Assembly (NCBI RefSeq): GCF_002843605.1
Contig: NZ_CP025263.1
Location: 3,625,501 to 3,689,500, forward strand
Reading direction: 5' to 3'
From: Pseudomonas sp. S09G 359
GTDB taxonomy: Bacteria; Pseudomonadota; Gammaproteobacteria; Pseudomonadales; Pseudomonadaceae
DNA length: 64,000 bases
Positions 1 through 9,200 of the stretch are shown here, piece by piece. The notes under the pieces are model-generated. The model saw only the letters and a list, made by a program, of their open reading frames with translations. It made no database searches and had not been told where the DNA came from. The stretch's first letter is position 1, and each line of letters begins with the position of its first letter. A program made the translations under genes and the position numbers.

Positions 1-2418
1 ATAGAACGGGCCCACGTTGCCGGTGCGGTCCACCAGGCGCGCCCAGAAGAAGAACTGTGCGCCAGCCTGTAGGGCCTGCATGCTGTAATCAGCCTGGGGG
101 TGCGCCAGGTCAGCTAACTTGGTTGCTACCGACAAGTCATTGGCCTGGCCATACCACAGCTCGGTGCGCTGGGTGTCCTCGGCGCCGGCAGGGAAACCCC
201 AGCGAATGCCGATGCCGAACAGTTCGCTGGTGGTGGACAGGAACGCCACTGCCGGCGGCAAGCCGACCTTCCCTTCCAGGTTGGTCAGATTGGAGCTCTT
301 CCAGATCGACGAGATCTCGAAGGCGCTCACCGACCGAACCCGGGCCAGGTAGGTGCCCGAGTAGATGCCGGTGACATCCACGCTTGTCGCGCCCGTGCGC
401 TGCAGTTTTATCCAGTTGCCGCTGTCCTTGCGCCACTCCACGTCATACGCGACCGCGCCGTTCACGGCGGGCCACGAGATGTTCATGGTGCTGATCGCCA
501 GGCCCTGATCCACGGAGTAGTTCGACGTGATGTCGACGCTCGCGGGAGCAGGAACAACAGTGATTGGCACAACACTGATTGGCCGCTCTTCCAGTCGAGC
601 GCCGGTGTCGATGTGATCGAACTTGCTTGGGTCGTACTGCACGGCCGAAATTTCGAAAACACCTGGCTCCGGGCGCGCCACGCTCACGACGCGATAGAGC
701 GGGATGGCCAGATCGTCAGCATCCAGCGCCCACACCAACTCGCGCTCAGGCGCAACGGAGTAAGCAACGGTCACAGTAATCTGCCGGCCGTTGACCAGTT
801 GCACGGTGCGGCCCTCGCACTTTCCGTCAGGCAGGTTGAGGATCAGCCTGTCGCCGGGCTTGGCCTGGGTGTCGCGGTCAAGGGTGATCACCTTGCCGCC
901 CACCGCCGAGATGCGCCCGCCCACAGGCCGGCCCGCCAGCAGCTCGTCAGCGATTGGGATCACGTAGCCAGGGAGCGGGATGCGCCCATCGAGACCAACC
1001 TTGAAATTGACAGCCCGGTCCTTCGAGTTCGTGAGCAGCGCCCACTTGCCGCGGCGCTGGGCCTCCGACTCTCGATCACAACCAATTGCGCTGATCTCCA
1101 ACGGGTTGTCGCCGTAGCGCCGCTGCAGCTTGGCATCGGTCACAGCTGTGACATCGGTGTCGTAGTTGTTCAACGGGTTGTCGTAGCTGACCAGCGCGCG
1201 GCTGTACCGCGTACGTTCCGATGCGCTGGAGTAAGTGAACTTGCCATCGATCACGTTCGCCCGGGTGTAGGCGAAGTCGAAGTCGGTGGCGCGCGGCATG
1301 TCCGACAGCGTGAATACTTGGCCTTGGGCCCAGTAGGTCATGCCGCGGTAAATCGCCGAGATATCGCGCAGTAGCGACCAGGCGTCAGCCTTGCTCTGCA
1401 GGTTCAGGTTGCAGATGAAGCGAGGCTCCTGGCCGCCCTTCCCGTCCGGCACCAGCTGGTCGCAGTATTGCGAGATGCGGTACAGCTCCCACTTGTCCAC
1501 CATCCACGGCTTGATACGACGCCCGAGGCCGAAACGGTCGTTAGTGGTGATGCCGTAAGTGTGCCAAACAGGGTTGTCGGTCCAGGCCTCTTTGAACGTA
1601 CCGTCCCAGACGCCCGTATAGGTGCGCGACCTGGTGTCGTAGTTGCTCGGCACCTGCCATTTCCGACCATCACATTCGATCGTCACCGCGGGGATGCTGC
1701 GGAACTGCTCAGCAGAAAACTCGATGTAAAGCAGCGCAGTGTTCGGGTACCGAATCTTCGCGTCGATCACCTCGGTGAAGCCGGCAATCTGCATTGTGTC
1801 GGAGATTTTATTGTTGTTCTGGTTTGCAGTCAGTCGAGTGATGCGCAGCAGCCAACCGGTTGTCGCGCGCGGCAGATTGATGCGGCGGGTTCGCTCGTAC
1901 AGGCTGGTGGTCTTGCCAGACACTGCCTCGTTCAAAACCTCCTGGTAAGTCCCCCCATCCGTTGCCAGCTCGACCTTATAGCCGATCGCGTAACCGTTGA
2001 TGTTGCCACCGGCGTCCACCGATTGGAGCGCAGGCCAGGCAAAGCGCACTCGTACAGCTGAGAGCTGGGTATTGGTGATCGCTCGAACCCATGGCGTTCC
2101 GCTGCGCAGCTCGGTGCTGATGGTAGTTTCGTTCTCGACCGATGGGATGCCCTGGATATAGGGTTGGTCCACAGCCCCGCTGCGCCACTCCCATTTCACG
2201 TTCGGGAAGTTCATGTTCCCCTGCGGGTCTTGCAGCGGCGTATTGTCGAGAAAGATGTCCTTGGCGGTAGGAGCACCGTCAAACTCGCCCTCACCCACAG
2301 CAATAAGCATTTTCGCAATGGCGACGGAACGCAGGCTGTCTGGTGCCTCCGTAGGAGTTTTAGGCTTCTCGGAACCGCCCTTGGCGCCATAAACATCGAT
2401 CTTGCGTGCTGCGCCCAT
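1..2418 (-). CDS. Phage tail tip host-specificity protein J (partial)
   Basis: This is the lambda gpJ-type central tail fibre that recognises the host receptor and forms the tail tip. An uninterrupted minus-strand frame of 806 codons starts at an ATG preceded by GGAGAAAAGC and runs off the left edge without a stop, so the C-terminal part is outside the window. The visible part has the order seen in gpJ: a short N-terminal region, a tail-hub-like segment (SLLRDISAIYRGMTYW) and then fibronectin-III-like stretches (ISWPAVNGAVAYDVEWRK). It lies last in a K-I-J tail-tip block, which agrees with lambda gene order. The family call is firm; receptor specificity cannot be read from the sequence. Confidence 0.9.
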   Translation of the reverse strand, partial: MGAARKIDVYGAKGGSEKPKTPTEAPDSLRSVAIAKMLIAVGEGEFDGAPTAKDIFLDNTPLQDPQGNMNFPNVKWEWRSGAVDQPYIQGIPSVENETTISTELRSGTPWVRAITNTQLSAVRVRFAWPALQSVDAGGNINGYAIGYKVELATDGGTYQEVLNEAVSGKTTSLYERTRRINLPRATTGWLLRITRLTANQNNNKISDTMQIAGFTEVIDAKIRYPNTALLYIEFSAEQFRSIPAVTIECDGRKWQVPSNYDTRSRTYTGVWDGTFKEAWTDNPVWHTYGITTNDRFGLGRRIKPWMVDKWELYRISQYCDQLVPDGKGGQEPRFICNLNLQSKADAWSLLRDISAIYRGMTYWAQGQVFTLSDMPRATDFDFAYTRANVIDGKFTYSSASERTRYSRALVSYDNPLNNYDTDVTAVTDAKLQRRYGDNPLEISAIGCDRESEAQRRGKWALLTNSKDRAVNFKVGLDGRIPLPGYVIPIADELLAGRPVGGRISAVGGKVITLDRDTQAKPGDRLILNLPDGKCEGRTVQLVNGRQITVTVAYSVAPERELVWALDADDLAIPLYRVVSVARPEPGVFEISAVQYDPSKFDHIDTGARLEERPISVVPITVVPAPASVDITSNYSVDQGLAISTMNISWPAVNGAVAYDVEWRKDSGNWIKLQRTGATSVDVTGIYSGTYLARVRSVSAFEISSIWKSSNLTNLEGKVGLPPAVAFLSTTSELFGIGIRWGFPAGAEDTQRTELWYGQANDLSVATKLADLAHPQADYSMQALQAGAQFFFWARLVDRTGNVGPFY

Positions 2419-2433
2419 GCTTTTCTCCAGGCA

Positions 2434-2457
2434 TAAAAAAACCGCCTATTGGGCGGC
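2434..2457 (-). terminator. Intrinsic terminator between tail genes I and J
   Basis: On the minus strand a GCCGCCC/GGCGGT stem with an AATA loop is followed by a run of T. It sits between the end of tail gene I and the start of J. Because J must be expressed with the other tail genes, this hairpin implies read-through or antitermination. Confidence 0.65.
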
Positions 2458-2478
2458 TTCAGTTTTTTCGGCTGTTGG

Positions 2479-3072
2479 TTACATCTGGTCTTCGGCGTAA
2501 ACGGCGGCACTGATGATCGCGCCACCCCAGCGCCGGCGGCCAGCACACAGCGACACAGGATTGCCGGAGGCCGTGGTGTTCTTGGCGCTACCGAAGGCGT
2601 AGCCGGGGGTGTTCTCGGGCGCCGCGCTGGTCTTAAGGCCGCCAGCCTGCGGGCTGAGCATCTGGATAACGCCGCCAGCGACAAGGCCGATGCCGGCGCC
2701 AATAAGCGGCGTGCCGAAGGGGGTCGCGGAAAAGATGACGCCCACTACGATCAGTATCGCGCCAACGATGGTCTGAAGGATGCCGCCACGCTTGCTTCCC
2801 ACCACCACGGGCACAATACGAATGTCGCCGGCTCCGCTGTAGTTCAGCTCCTTTTCACCGATGTTGCGCTTGTCGCGAAACACCGCGAACTCAAGCCCGC
2901 GAGACTTGGCGTTAGACAGAAACCGCTCGAACCCAGGGATCTGGACGCAAAGCGCCTTAATGGCCTCTGCCGGCGACTTCACCGACAGCCTGAACGATTT
3001 CCCAAACTGGCGTAACTGCCCATGTAAACGAATCGTGGTCATGGGTTGATAGTTGATCGCTGATGCCTGCAT
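2479..3072 (-). CDS. Phage tail assembly protein I
   Basis: This lambda gpI-family protein helps assemble the tail tip. It has an N-terminal ubiquitin-like region (TIRLHGQLRQFGKSFRLSV) and a hydrophobic glycine-rich stretch near residues 95-135 (GVIFSATPFGTPLIGAGIG), both typical of gpI. The start is the ATG at 3072 because GGAGAA lies 6 nt upstream; a GTG directly before it is an alternative. It lies between a lipoprotein gene and J, with hairpin terminators on both sides. The length of about 197 residues is normal for the family. Confidence 0.85.
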   Translation of the reverse strand: MQASAINYQPMTTIRLHGQLRQFGKSFRLSVKSPAEAIKALCVQIPGFERFLSNAKSRGLEFAVFRDKRNIGEKELNYSGAGDIRIVPVVVGSKRGGILQTIVGAILIVVGVIFSATPFGTPLIGAGIGLVAGGVIQMLSPQAGGLKTSAAPENTPGYAFGSAKNTTASGNPVSLCAGRRRWGGAIISAAVYAEDQM

Positions 3073-3090
3073 CACTTTCTCCGGACAATA

Positions 3091-3112
3091 AAAAACCGCC
3101 CGTAGGCGGTTT
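3091..3112 (-). terminator. Intrinsic terminator downstream of the tail-region lipoprotein
   Basis: On the minus strand the stem ACCGCC/GGCGGT with loop TACG is followed by TTTTTTA. It follows the stop codon of the lipoprotein gene by about 15 nt and would end that transcript before tail gene I. Confidence 0.7.
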
Positions 3113-3127
3113 CATGGCTTTCTTGGT

Positions 3128-3550
3128 TCAGTTGTAGTCGACATAGGGGCCAATGTAGAACCCGGCCATATCGCCGCTAATGCGGTATAGGCTTTCTTTA
3201 CCGGACTGCACCGTCGCTGCGATGGTGCGGATTGCAGCCCCAGCACACAGGCCTGAACCGGCGAGACCGGCGCCGATATTCGGGGAGCCTGGTGGCAGGT
3301 AGAAGGTAGCTCGCTGGCCTGTACCTATTTTCGCGGCCTTGCGTCCATCCACATAGACGACGATATCGCAGCCCGAACCGACCGCGCCGGAGTCACGGAC
3401 AACCGTGATCTTCCCGCTTTCGCCGGACGGCTTGGACTGGAAGGCGTACAGCTCATCTGACGGCACCGGTTTCGCATCCCTTACCGAAATCGCCGATGAG
3501 GCACACCCCGCCAGCATCGCCACCGCTACCGCCGCTATCATAATCCGCAT
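3128..3550 (-). CDS. Prophage lipoprotein, unknown function
   Basis: This is a 140-residue exported lipoprotein. The start is the ATG at 3550 with GAGGGAACGAC upstream; the frame extends further upstream but without a signal sequence at that end. Residues 1-16 form a lipoprotein signal peptide ending in the lipobox LAGC (MRIMIAAVAVAMLAGC). The mature part is glycine-rich and contains two cysteines. It sits inside the tail operon between terminators at 3091 and 3600, so it can be expressed as a separate unit, as lysogenic-conversion genes often are. A role in altering the lysogen's envelope or blocking superinfection is inference from position and export only. Confidence 0.75.
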   Translation of the reverse strand: MRIMIAAVAVAMLAGCASSAISVRDAKPVPSDELYAFQSKPSGESGKITVVRDSGAVGSGCDIVVYVDGRKAAKIGTGQRATFYLPPGSPNIGAGLAGSGLCAGAAIRTIAATVQSGKESLYRISGDMAGFYIGPYVDYN

Positions 3551-3599
3551 GTCGTTCCCTCTTTGGTTTGGCGGGACTGTAGCACCGGGAGGGAGATGC

Positions 3600-3623
3600 A
3601 AAAAGCCCAGCGCGGGGCTGGGC
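3600..3623 (-). terminator. Intrinsic terminator between small membrane protein and lipoprotein
   Basis: On the minus strand GCCCAGC/GCTGGGC with loop CCCGC is followed by TTTTT. It separates the 38-residue membrane protein upstream from the lipoprotein downstream. Confidence 0.7.
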
Positions 3624-3642
3624 GATCTCTTGCGGATTTTCA

Positions 3643-3759
3643 TCATCTCAGCAGAGCAGCGAAGACTGCCACGCCAATAATGAACACAGTCGAAATTACC
3701 GCCGTATTCGCGGCCCAATTCGACATTTCACCGTTTAATTTCACTTCGATTTTGAACAT
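3643..3759 (-). CDS. Small single-span membrane protein
   Basis: A short minus-strand frame encodes 38 residues. About 18 mostly polar residues (MFKIEVKLNGEMSNWAAN) are followed by one hydrophobic span (AVISTVFIIGVAVFAALL) that ends in Arg and stop. The next feature downstream is a terminator about 20 nt after the stop. An in-frame ATG four codons upstream is an alternative start and no strong ribosome binding site is visible. Size and layout suggest a holin-, spanin- or exclusion-type small membrane protein, but no family is recognised. Codon-level support is limited because the frame is short. Confidence 0.5.
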   Translation of the reverse strand: MFKIEVKLNGEMSNWAANTAVISTVFIIGVAVFAALLR

Positions 3760-3987
3760 GGCTAAGACCATGACAGCGCGAGCTTGGCTCTGTTATAAGC
3801 GCGTCATAAAGATTTTAACCATGGAGTGAGAACCACTCGTCGGATCAGCTGTACGAATCCTCAGTAACGCCTTATCACCCCGCGATAGTAGCCTCCTGCC
3901 ACACGCAAGGATTTCCCAGTCCTTCGCCTGCAAGCCCAAGGACTGGGATAGCGCCAATACCGGCGCGTTTATGACCTGGAGGTCAAC

Positions 3988-4239
3988 ATGGCAATCGATC
4001 CAAATGAGCTCACCCGCCACGACGCATTCAATCTCGGACTGACCCGCACAGTCCAAGCGCTGGCAGCAATTGTTTATCGCGACGCTCCGGAGCGTGAAAA
4101 GCTCGTCGATCAGTTGAAAATCTATCTCAACAGCCAAGACACCGGATTCGAAGGTCACTTGCTTGGATACTACAAAGCCCCCATCGACGGCGCCCTCAAG
4201 GTTATCGAAGAGATAAAGGCTGCACAGCCGAAGAAGTGA
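3988..4239 (+). CDS. Hypothetical protein on plus strand inside the late operon (moron)
   Basis: An 83-residue protein is encoded against the direction of the surrounding tail genes. The ATG follows GACCTGGAGGTCAAC, a good ribosome binding site. The protein is soluble and mostly helical in appearance (LVDQLKIYLNSQDTGFEG), with no signal peptide or membrane segment. Own orientation, own regulatory space of about 230 nt upstream and insertion between tail genes are the features of a moron, a lysogen-expressed cargo gene. No family is recognised. Confidence 0.7.
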   Translation: MAIDPNELTRHDAFNLGLTRTVQALAAIVYRDAPEREKLVDQLKIYLNSQDTGFEGHLLGYYKAPIDGALKVIEEIKAAQPKK

Positions 4240-4283
4240 GTTTGGTGTTCGCGATTTGAACTTCAAACCAAGCCAGAACATCA

Positions 4284-4317
4284 CGCGAGCCGGTTTTTTT
4301 CGATCTATCGGCTCGCG
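4284..4317 (+). repeat. Inverted repeat downstream of the plus-strand moron
   Basis: CGCGAGCCG and CGGCTCGCG form a 9-bp stem around a 16-nt T-rich loop, 45 nt after the moron stop. The T run is inside the loop and not after the stem, so this is not a canonical terminator, although it may still separate the convergent moron and tail transcripts. Confidence 0.4.
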
Positions 4318-4369
4318 CGTCTAGAGTAGCTTTCCGGTTAGTTGCATTAGTCATAATTTCACCCTGCGG

Positions 4370-5143
4370 TCATACCACGTCAGTTGGTTGTTTTACGTCT
4401 CTGTGCCTGAGAATCAAGCGTGTTCGGTCGTGCCAGGAGCCGCCGTAGACGATAATCTCGGACGGTCTGCCGTACAGGTGGTGCAGGAGGAACGGTCCGG
4501 GGCCGAAGGCGCCCGAATCTTCACCAGGCAACGCAGGATCGGTACCCAGGTATATCCCAGCATGGTTCGGGTGAACGGTGCGGCCAACCTGCATGACGAT
4601 CATGTCGCCGCGTTGCGGTCGGTCGACGCGTACAAACCCGGCCGCCTCGTAGTTTTGCTCGTACAGGCTCGCGTTCTCCGCACTCTCCCACCAGCCATCG
4701 GTGCGCTGAAAGGCTTCGAACTCCAAACCCCATTCGCGTGCGTACCAGTCAGCGCAGACCTGCCAGCAATCCCAGGCCCCATGCACGAACGGCCGTTTGA
4801 GCAGCGGCGTGCTGCCCGTTGGTGTGATCGTGCGCATGTCGCCCTCGGGCCAGGACAAAATGTGCCAGGGCAAGGCCGTGGCCTCGCACATGGCCAGGTC
4901 GTGCGGTGACGGTCTGCTGGTGGCGTCCGGGTGTGAGTGAACGATGCCGATCACCTCACCCAAGTCCTCCGCCGCGGCGTAGTCCTCTGGGTCAATCCGG
5001 AACTCTTCGTTCGGCTCCTTGGCGATGTTCCGGCACGGGAAGTACTTCTGTGCCCGGCCGACGGCCAACAGCAGGCCGCAGCACTCACGTGGATATTCCG
5101 CCGCCGCGTGCGACTGGATCGCCGCGATGATGTGCTTGCGCAT
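4370..5143 (-). CDS. Phage tail tip assembly protein K (JAB/MPN plus NlpC/P60)
   Basis: This lambda gpK-type protein has two enzymatic domains. The N-terminal JAB/MPN metalloprotease-like domain shows H69-S-H71-P, then S79 and D82, the zinc-binding pattern of JAMM proteases. The C-terminal NlpC/P60 peptidase-like domain starts near residue 122 with the candidate nucleophile C126 in WDCWQV and a candidate His in HPNHAGIYLG. It helps assemble the tail tip and may cut peptidoglycan during entry. The start at 5143 is chosen for the GGAGCTGACC ribosome site just after the L stop; a longer upstream frame overlaps L and lacks support. Confidence 0.88.
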   Translation of the reverse strand: MRKHIIAAIQSHAAAEYPRECCGLLLAVGRAQKYFPCRNIAKEPNEEFRIDPEDYAAAEDLGEVIGIVHSHPDATSRPSPHDLAMCEATALPWHILSWPEGDMRTITPTGSTPLLKRPFVHGAWDCWQVCADWYAREWGLEFEAFQRTDGWWESAENASLYEQNYEAAGFVRVDRPQRGDMIVMQVGRTVHPNHAGIYLGTDPALPGEDSGAFGPGPFLLHHLYGRPSEIIVYGGSWHDRTRLILRHRDVKQPTDVV

Positions 5144-5145
5144 GG

Positions 5146-5898
5146 TCAGCTCCGGGCAATCAGAGAAACGGCGGGGAATCCACCGAAGGACAGTTCGTTG
5201 TTCTCTCCGAAGCGCAGCTTGCAGGACGACAGGCAGCCCTTGCACTGGTCCAGTGCGGGGTCATCCGTGGGGTTGTCCTCGTCGTCGAACATGGCAGCGC
5301 CGGTGTAGCCGCAGTCCGGCCCCCGGTAGCCGTTGGTCATGGCCCAATGGCAGAACGTCGTCATTTGGCGCCCTGGAAGCCCGTGGTTGTCGATCTCGCC
5401 CGGGGAAGACAGCTCCCACACCACCACCTGACCGTCCTCGCTGGTTTTCTGGTCGATGTACCAGATCTCCAGCGCTTCCTGAGTCGGGTCAGCGGCTGGG
5501 TTACCGTCAGGGTAGTTCGCCGCATCCAGGTACTGCGCCAGGGTCTCGCGGACTGTGAGCTTGAACTTGAGCATGTCCTCGAAAGCCAGGCACAGCGCCG
5601 TGACGCGCCCGTTGACGTTGCCCGCGGCGAACGTCGGCCGAGAGGCGGTGCCGTCGCTGCTCGAGGAGATACCCTCAATCTGCACCGGCCAGGCCGCGTA
5701 CTCCTGGCCCTGCCAGATAATTGACTTGGCGGGCAGGTCCTCTTCGGAGCCCTCGTAAGCCAGCAACTCCTCAGCCGTATGCGGGATGGCGTGACCGTGG
5801 AAGCGCAGGTAATCGGCGCCGTATTCGGTGCCGTCAATTTCGAACAGGCGAATCTCGCCGCCGGGCTCCAGTTTCTGGATGTCCGTGATCAGGGCCAT
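5146..5898 (-). CDS. Phage minor tail protein L (iron-sulfur type)
   Basis: This is a lambda gpL homologue and part of the tail tip complex. The C-terminal quarter has clustered cysteines at residues 183, 196, 219, 222 and 226 (FCHWAMTNGYRGPDCG and QCKGC). In lambda gpL such cysteines coordinate a 4Fe-4S cluster. The order M-L-K with 2 to 11 nt spacing matches lambda and suggests one translation block. The length of 250 residues is close to that of gpL. Cluster binding in this protein is inferred from the conserved Cys pattern. Confidence 0.88.
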   Translation of the reverse strand: MALITDIQKLEPGGEIRLFEIDGTEYGADYLRFHGHAIPHTAEELLAYEGSEEDLPAKSIIWQGQEYAAWPVQIEGISSSSDGTASRPTFAAGNVNGRVTALCLAFEDMLKFKLTVRETLAQYLDAANYPDGNPAADPTQEALEIWYIDQKTSEDGQVVVWELSSPGEIDNHGLPGRQMTTFCHWAMTNGYRGPDCGYTGAAMFDDEDNPTDDPALDQCKGCLSSCKLRFGENNELSFGGFPAVSLIARS

Positions 5899-5909
5899 GG
5901 GCAGTTATC

Positions 5910-6251
5910 TCAGGGATGAAAGGTTTGCTGGAAAGTCGCAGTGATGGCATAGACCTGGCCACCGCGGTGCACTGGCTTGTAGCCGTTGCACTTGTAGAGG
6001 CCAAGCTCACCCAGGGGCGGCTCCCAGAGGAAGCCCTTCGCCCCTTTGTGTCGGTCGAGGAACGCCATGATTTCCTTGATGCGCCCCTTCAAGCCCGTGA
6101 AGGTCACGGGCCAGGATTGCGACCGGTTATTGAGGCCATCCTCGACCGACTGCTCGTATCCATCGCCGAACTGCTTGGAGCGGACCCGCTGGGCAATATC
6201 GCCCTCAGCGCCCTTCTCCGTCGCCCAGGTGAATCGTTCGATAGCCATCAT
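5910..6251 (-). CDS. Phage minor tail protein M
   Basis: This 113-residue lambda gpM-family protein forms part of the distal tail ring. It shows the conserved features of the family: FGDGYEQ near residue 28, a W-rich strand (NRSQSWPVTF) and the GFLWEPP motif. The start codon overlaps the stop of the tape measure gene by ATGA, so translation is probably coupled. A second ATG follows directly and is an equally possible start. Confidence 0.85.
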   Translation of the reverse strand: MMAIERFTWATEKGAEGDIAQRVRSKQFGDGYEQSVEDGLNNRSQSWPVTFTGLKGRIKEIMAFLDRHKGAKGFLWEPPLGELGLYKCNGYKPVHRGGQVYAITATFQQTFHP

Positions 6252-9200
6252 CGCCCCTTAATTGCGTTGTTGATGACGCCGCCCTGGCGCATGTCCCTGC
6301 TCCGCAGTTCCTGGTATTTCTGCTCTACGAACGTCGCCAGCTCCTTGCCGAAGAGGTCATAGCCAGGTGCATCAGCCGTTGACGATGCGTTTCCGTCACC
6401 GTCGATGTGTACCTCGACATTGATCTGCGTTCCGCCAGCCCCACCGCCGCCCATGGCCATAACCCCAAGCTTACCGCTCGACGTCCGAGTCAGGGGCATG
6501 ATCGCCTCCTCACCAGCCTCACCCATAACGCCGGTCTTGCCGTTGGCCATGCCAAACGCCGTGGGTTTGCTGACGATGGAGTTCGTGAATGCACCGCCGT
6601 CGGCGAACATCTGCATACCCCCCGACCACGCGCCGCCCTTGGCTTGCGGGAAGTAGGTGTTGGAGTAGCCGGCCGAAGAGGCGCCGAGGTTTGACGATGC
6701 AGCGCCAGAAGACCCGGCAGCCAGCCCATTGCCGCCGCCAGCAGCACTACCTCCGAGGTAGCTTGCCGCCGCACCCACCAGACTGCCCAGCAATGCGGAG
6801 CTGGCTTGGCGGGTCGCGATACGCGCCATGTCGGCCAGGATCGATTTGGCGAAGTCCGAGAACGACGCCTTACCGGTCATGGCAAAGTTGACGATTGAGT
6901 CCTCCATGGAACTGAAGGCGTTGCCGAACAAGCTCTTAGTCTGGCCGGCAATGTTGGCTGCCGAATCCAGGTAGTTGTCCCAGGCGGCCGTAGCCCCATT
7001 CGTCCAGTCGCCCTGGGCGGCCTCCACATCCGCGTAGTTCTGCCGGATTTGATCAGTCGCAGCCTTGTTCGCGTCTGCGAGCGCCTGCGACTTGCGCTTG
7101 AACTCTTCCTCCGACATGTTGCGCGACGGATCGGATTTCTGGTTGGCCAGCTCCAGCGACTGCTGAGCAAACCGGTCTTGCTGGCTGTTGAGTTCGCCAC
7201 TGAGCGCGTTCTGGCGATCGCCCTGCCCTACGCCGAGCACTGCGCGCTGGCCTGCCAACTCCAACGCACGCTGTTGCTGCCCCAGCGCCTGCACGTAAGT
7301 GCTGATCGCCCGCTCCTGTTTGGCAAGCCGGCCGGTCTCGTTGGTCGCGAGAACCTCAAGCTGGCTATCAGCATCCTTCTGCGCCTTGACCATTCCTGCG
7401 CGCGCGTCGGCGATCTTCTGGTCAAGCTGGATGCTTTGCGCGGCCGATGTGCTCTTCTTGCCCTTCGCTCCCTCCAGCGCAGAAATCTCGGCCTCATAGC
7501 CGGCCTTGGTCTGGTCGAGTTGATTGCCGATCAGCGCCTGGCGGCGCAGCAGATAGTCTTCCTCGGACAGCAGGCCGGCCTTCTGAGCCGCTTCCAGTTC
7601 CTTCTGATAGTTCTTGTAGGTGTCGGTGATCGCCGCCAGGTCGTTCTTGGCGTTGTTGAAACTAGTCAAGTCGACTTGGGTGCCAGCTGCTTTCGGGTCC
7701 TTGAATTTGTCGTTGATGTTGGCGATATTTTTGTCGACCGTCGCCTGGGCCAGGCGCGGATCGTTTGGCGCTACCTTTCGGATATCGTCGAGTTGTTTTT
7801 TGTAGTCCTTGAGTGCGTCGGCGCGCTTTTGCTCATTCGTCCACGAGGACTTGGTTAGGGCGTCCACCTTTTGCATCGAGGTGATCGCAGCTTGTTGGGC
7901 TTTCGCCTGATCGCTTTCCAGCTTTGCAATTTCAGCCTGTGCCGCCTTCTGGTCCTCAAGCATATTCAAGCGGTTTTGATAGAGATCAATCATCTCCTGC
8001 TTGTTTTGGAACAGACCAACGTCGCCGGACTGTGCGCTCGCCAGGTCTCGGCGTGCCTGCTCAATATCTGCACCAATGTCCGGGCGCCCGATGTTCTTGA
8101 GACTGTCAGCAGCGCGTGCGACCGCGTTGTAGCCTTTCTCCCAGAAGCTCAGGTTCTCCAAAATCCTCGGCGTGCGCTCGTTGATCGCGTCAGCGTAAGA
8201 CTCGGTCGCAAGCTTTACGGCGCCAGCATGGTCGCGCTGCTCTTCCAGCGCGGCGATCTGCGAGAACACCGAAGCCGTCAGATAGTGATATTGCTCATTC
8301 AGGGCAGCGGAAGCCTTAACTGGGTCGTCGGCAAGCTTCACGAACTCGGCGACCGTCTCGCTGACGGCTTTACCGGTCGCTTCCTGCATCGAAACGGCGG
8401 CCTTGGTGATGCCCGCAAAACTCTCGCCAGCGATCTTGCCGTTATCCGCCAGCATCGCCAGTACCGCAGCGGCCTGGCCTGTGGTGCCCACGGTCGCGCT
8501 GACTTGGCGCGCCATGTCGCCCAACTGCCCAGCGCTAACCCCTGCATAGTTGCCGGTAAGGATCAGCGACTTGTTGTAGCTGTCCTGTTCTTCGCTGCCT
8601 CTGTGGTAGGCATACGCCAGGCCACCCACGGCAGCGGTGGCCAAGGCCAGCGGCGCCAGAATAGCGAGCAACCCCGCAGCACCTGCACCTGCCCCGGCCC
8701 CCAGTTGAGCAACCGCACGCACGCCGCTACCCCAGTCACCCGACGACAACGCATTACCGAGCTGAACTACGTTTTCCTGAGCCTGGCGGGTGCCGAGACG
8801 CAGTTTGTCGAAACCGGTGGTGGTCTTTTCGAGCTTGGCGTAATCCTTATCGATCTTGCCCAGGGCGCTGTTGTATTGGTCCTGGCTGATCCGCCCGGCA
8901 TCCAGGTGTTTGCCAAGCTGCTCGACCTGCGTGTCCAGTTTAGCGAGTGCAGCGCGAGCTGGGTCGATGGCACCCAGCAGGCTGTTCAGGGCCTTCTGTT
9001 CGTCGAGGGCAGACTTGGCCAAGGCGATCTGCTGCTTATCGAGCTGAGCCGAGATCTTCGCCGCCTCGGCCTCGCCATAGGCGCCGGTCTTGGTCAGTTT
9101 GGCGAGAGCGTCACGCTGCTTTGCCAGGTCCTGGGTGGTTTTGGCGCTGCTGGACAGCGACTTTTCCAGCGCCTGCATTTCGTTCATCAGCGAAACGGCG

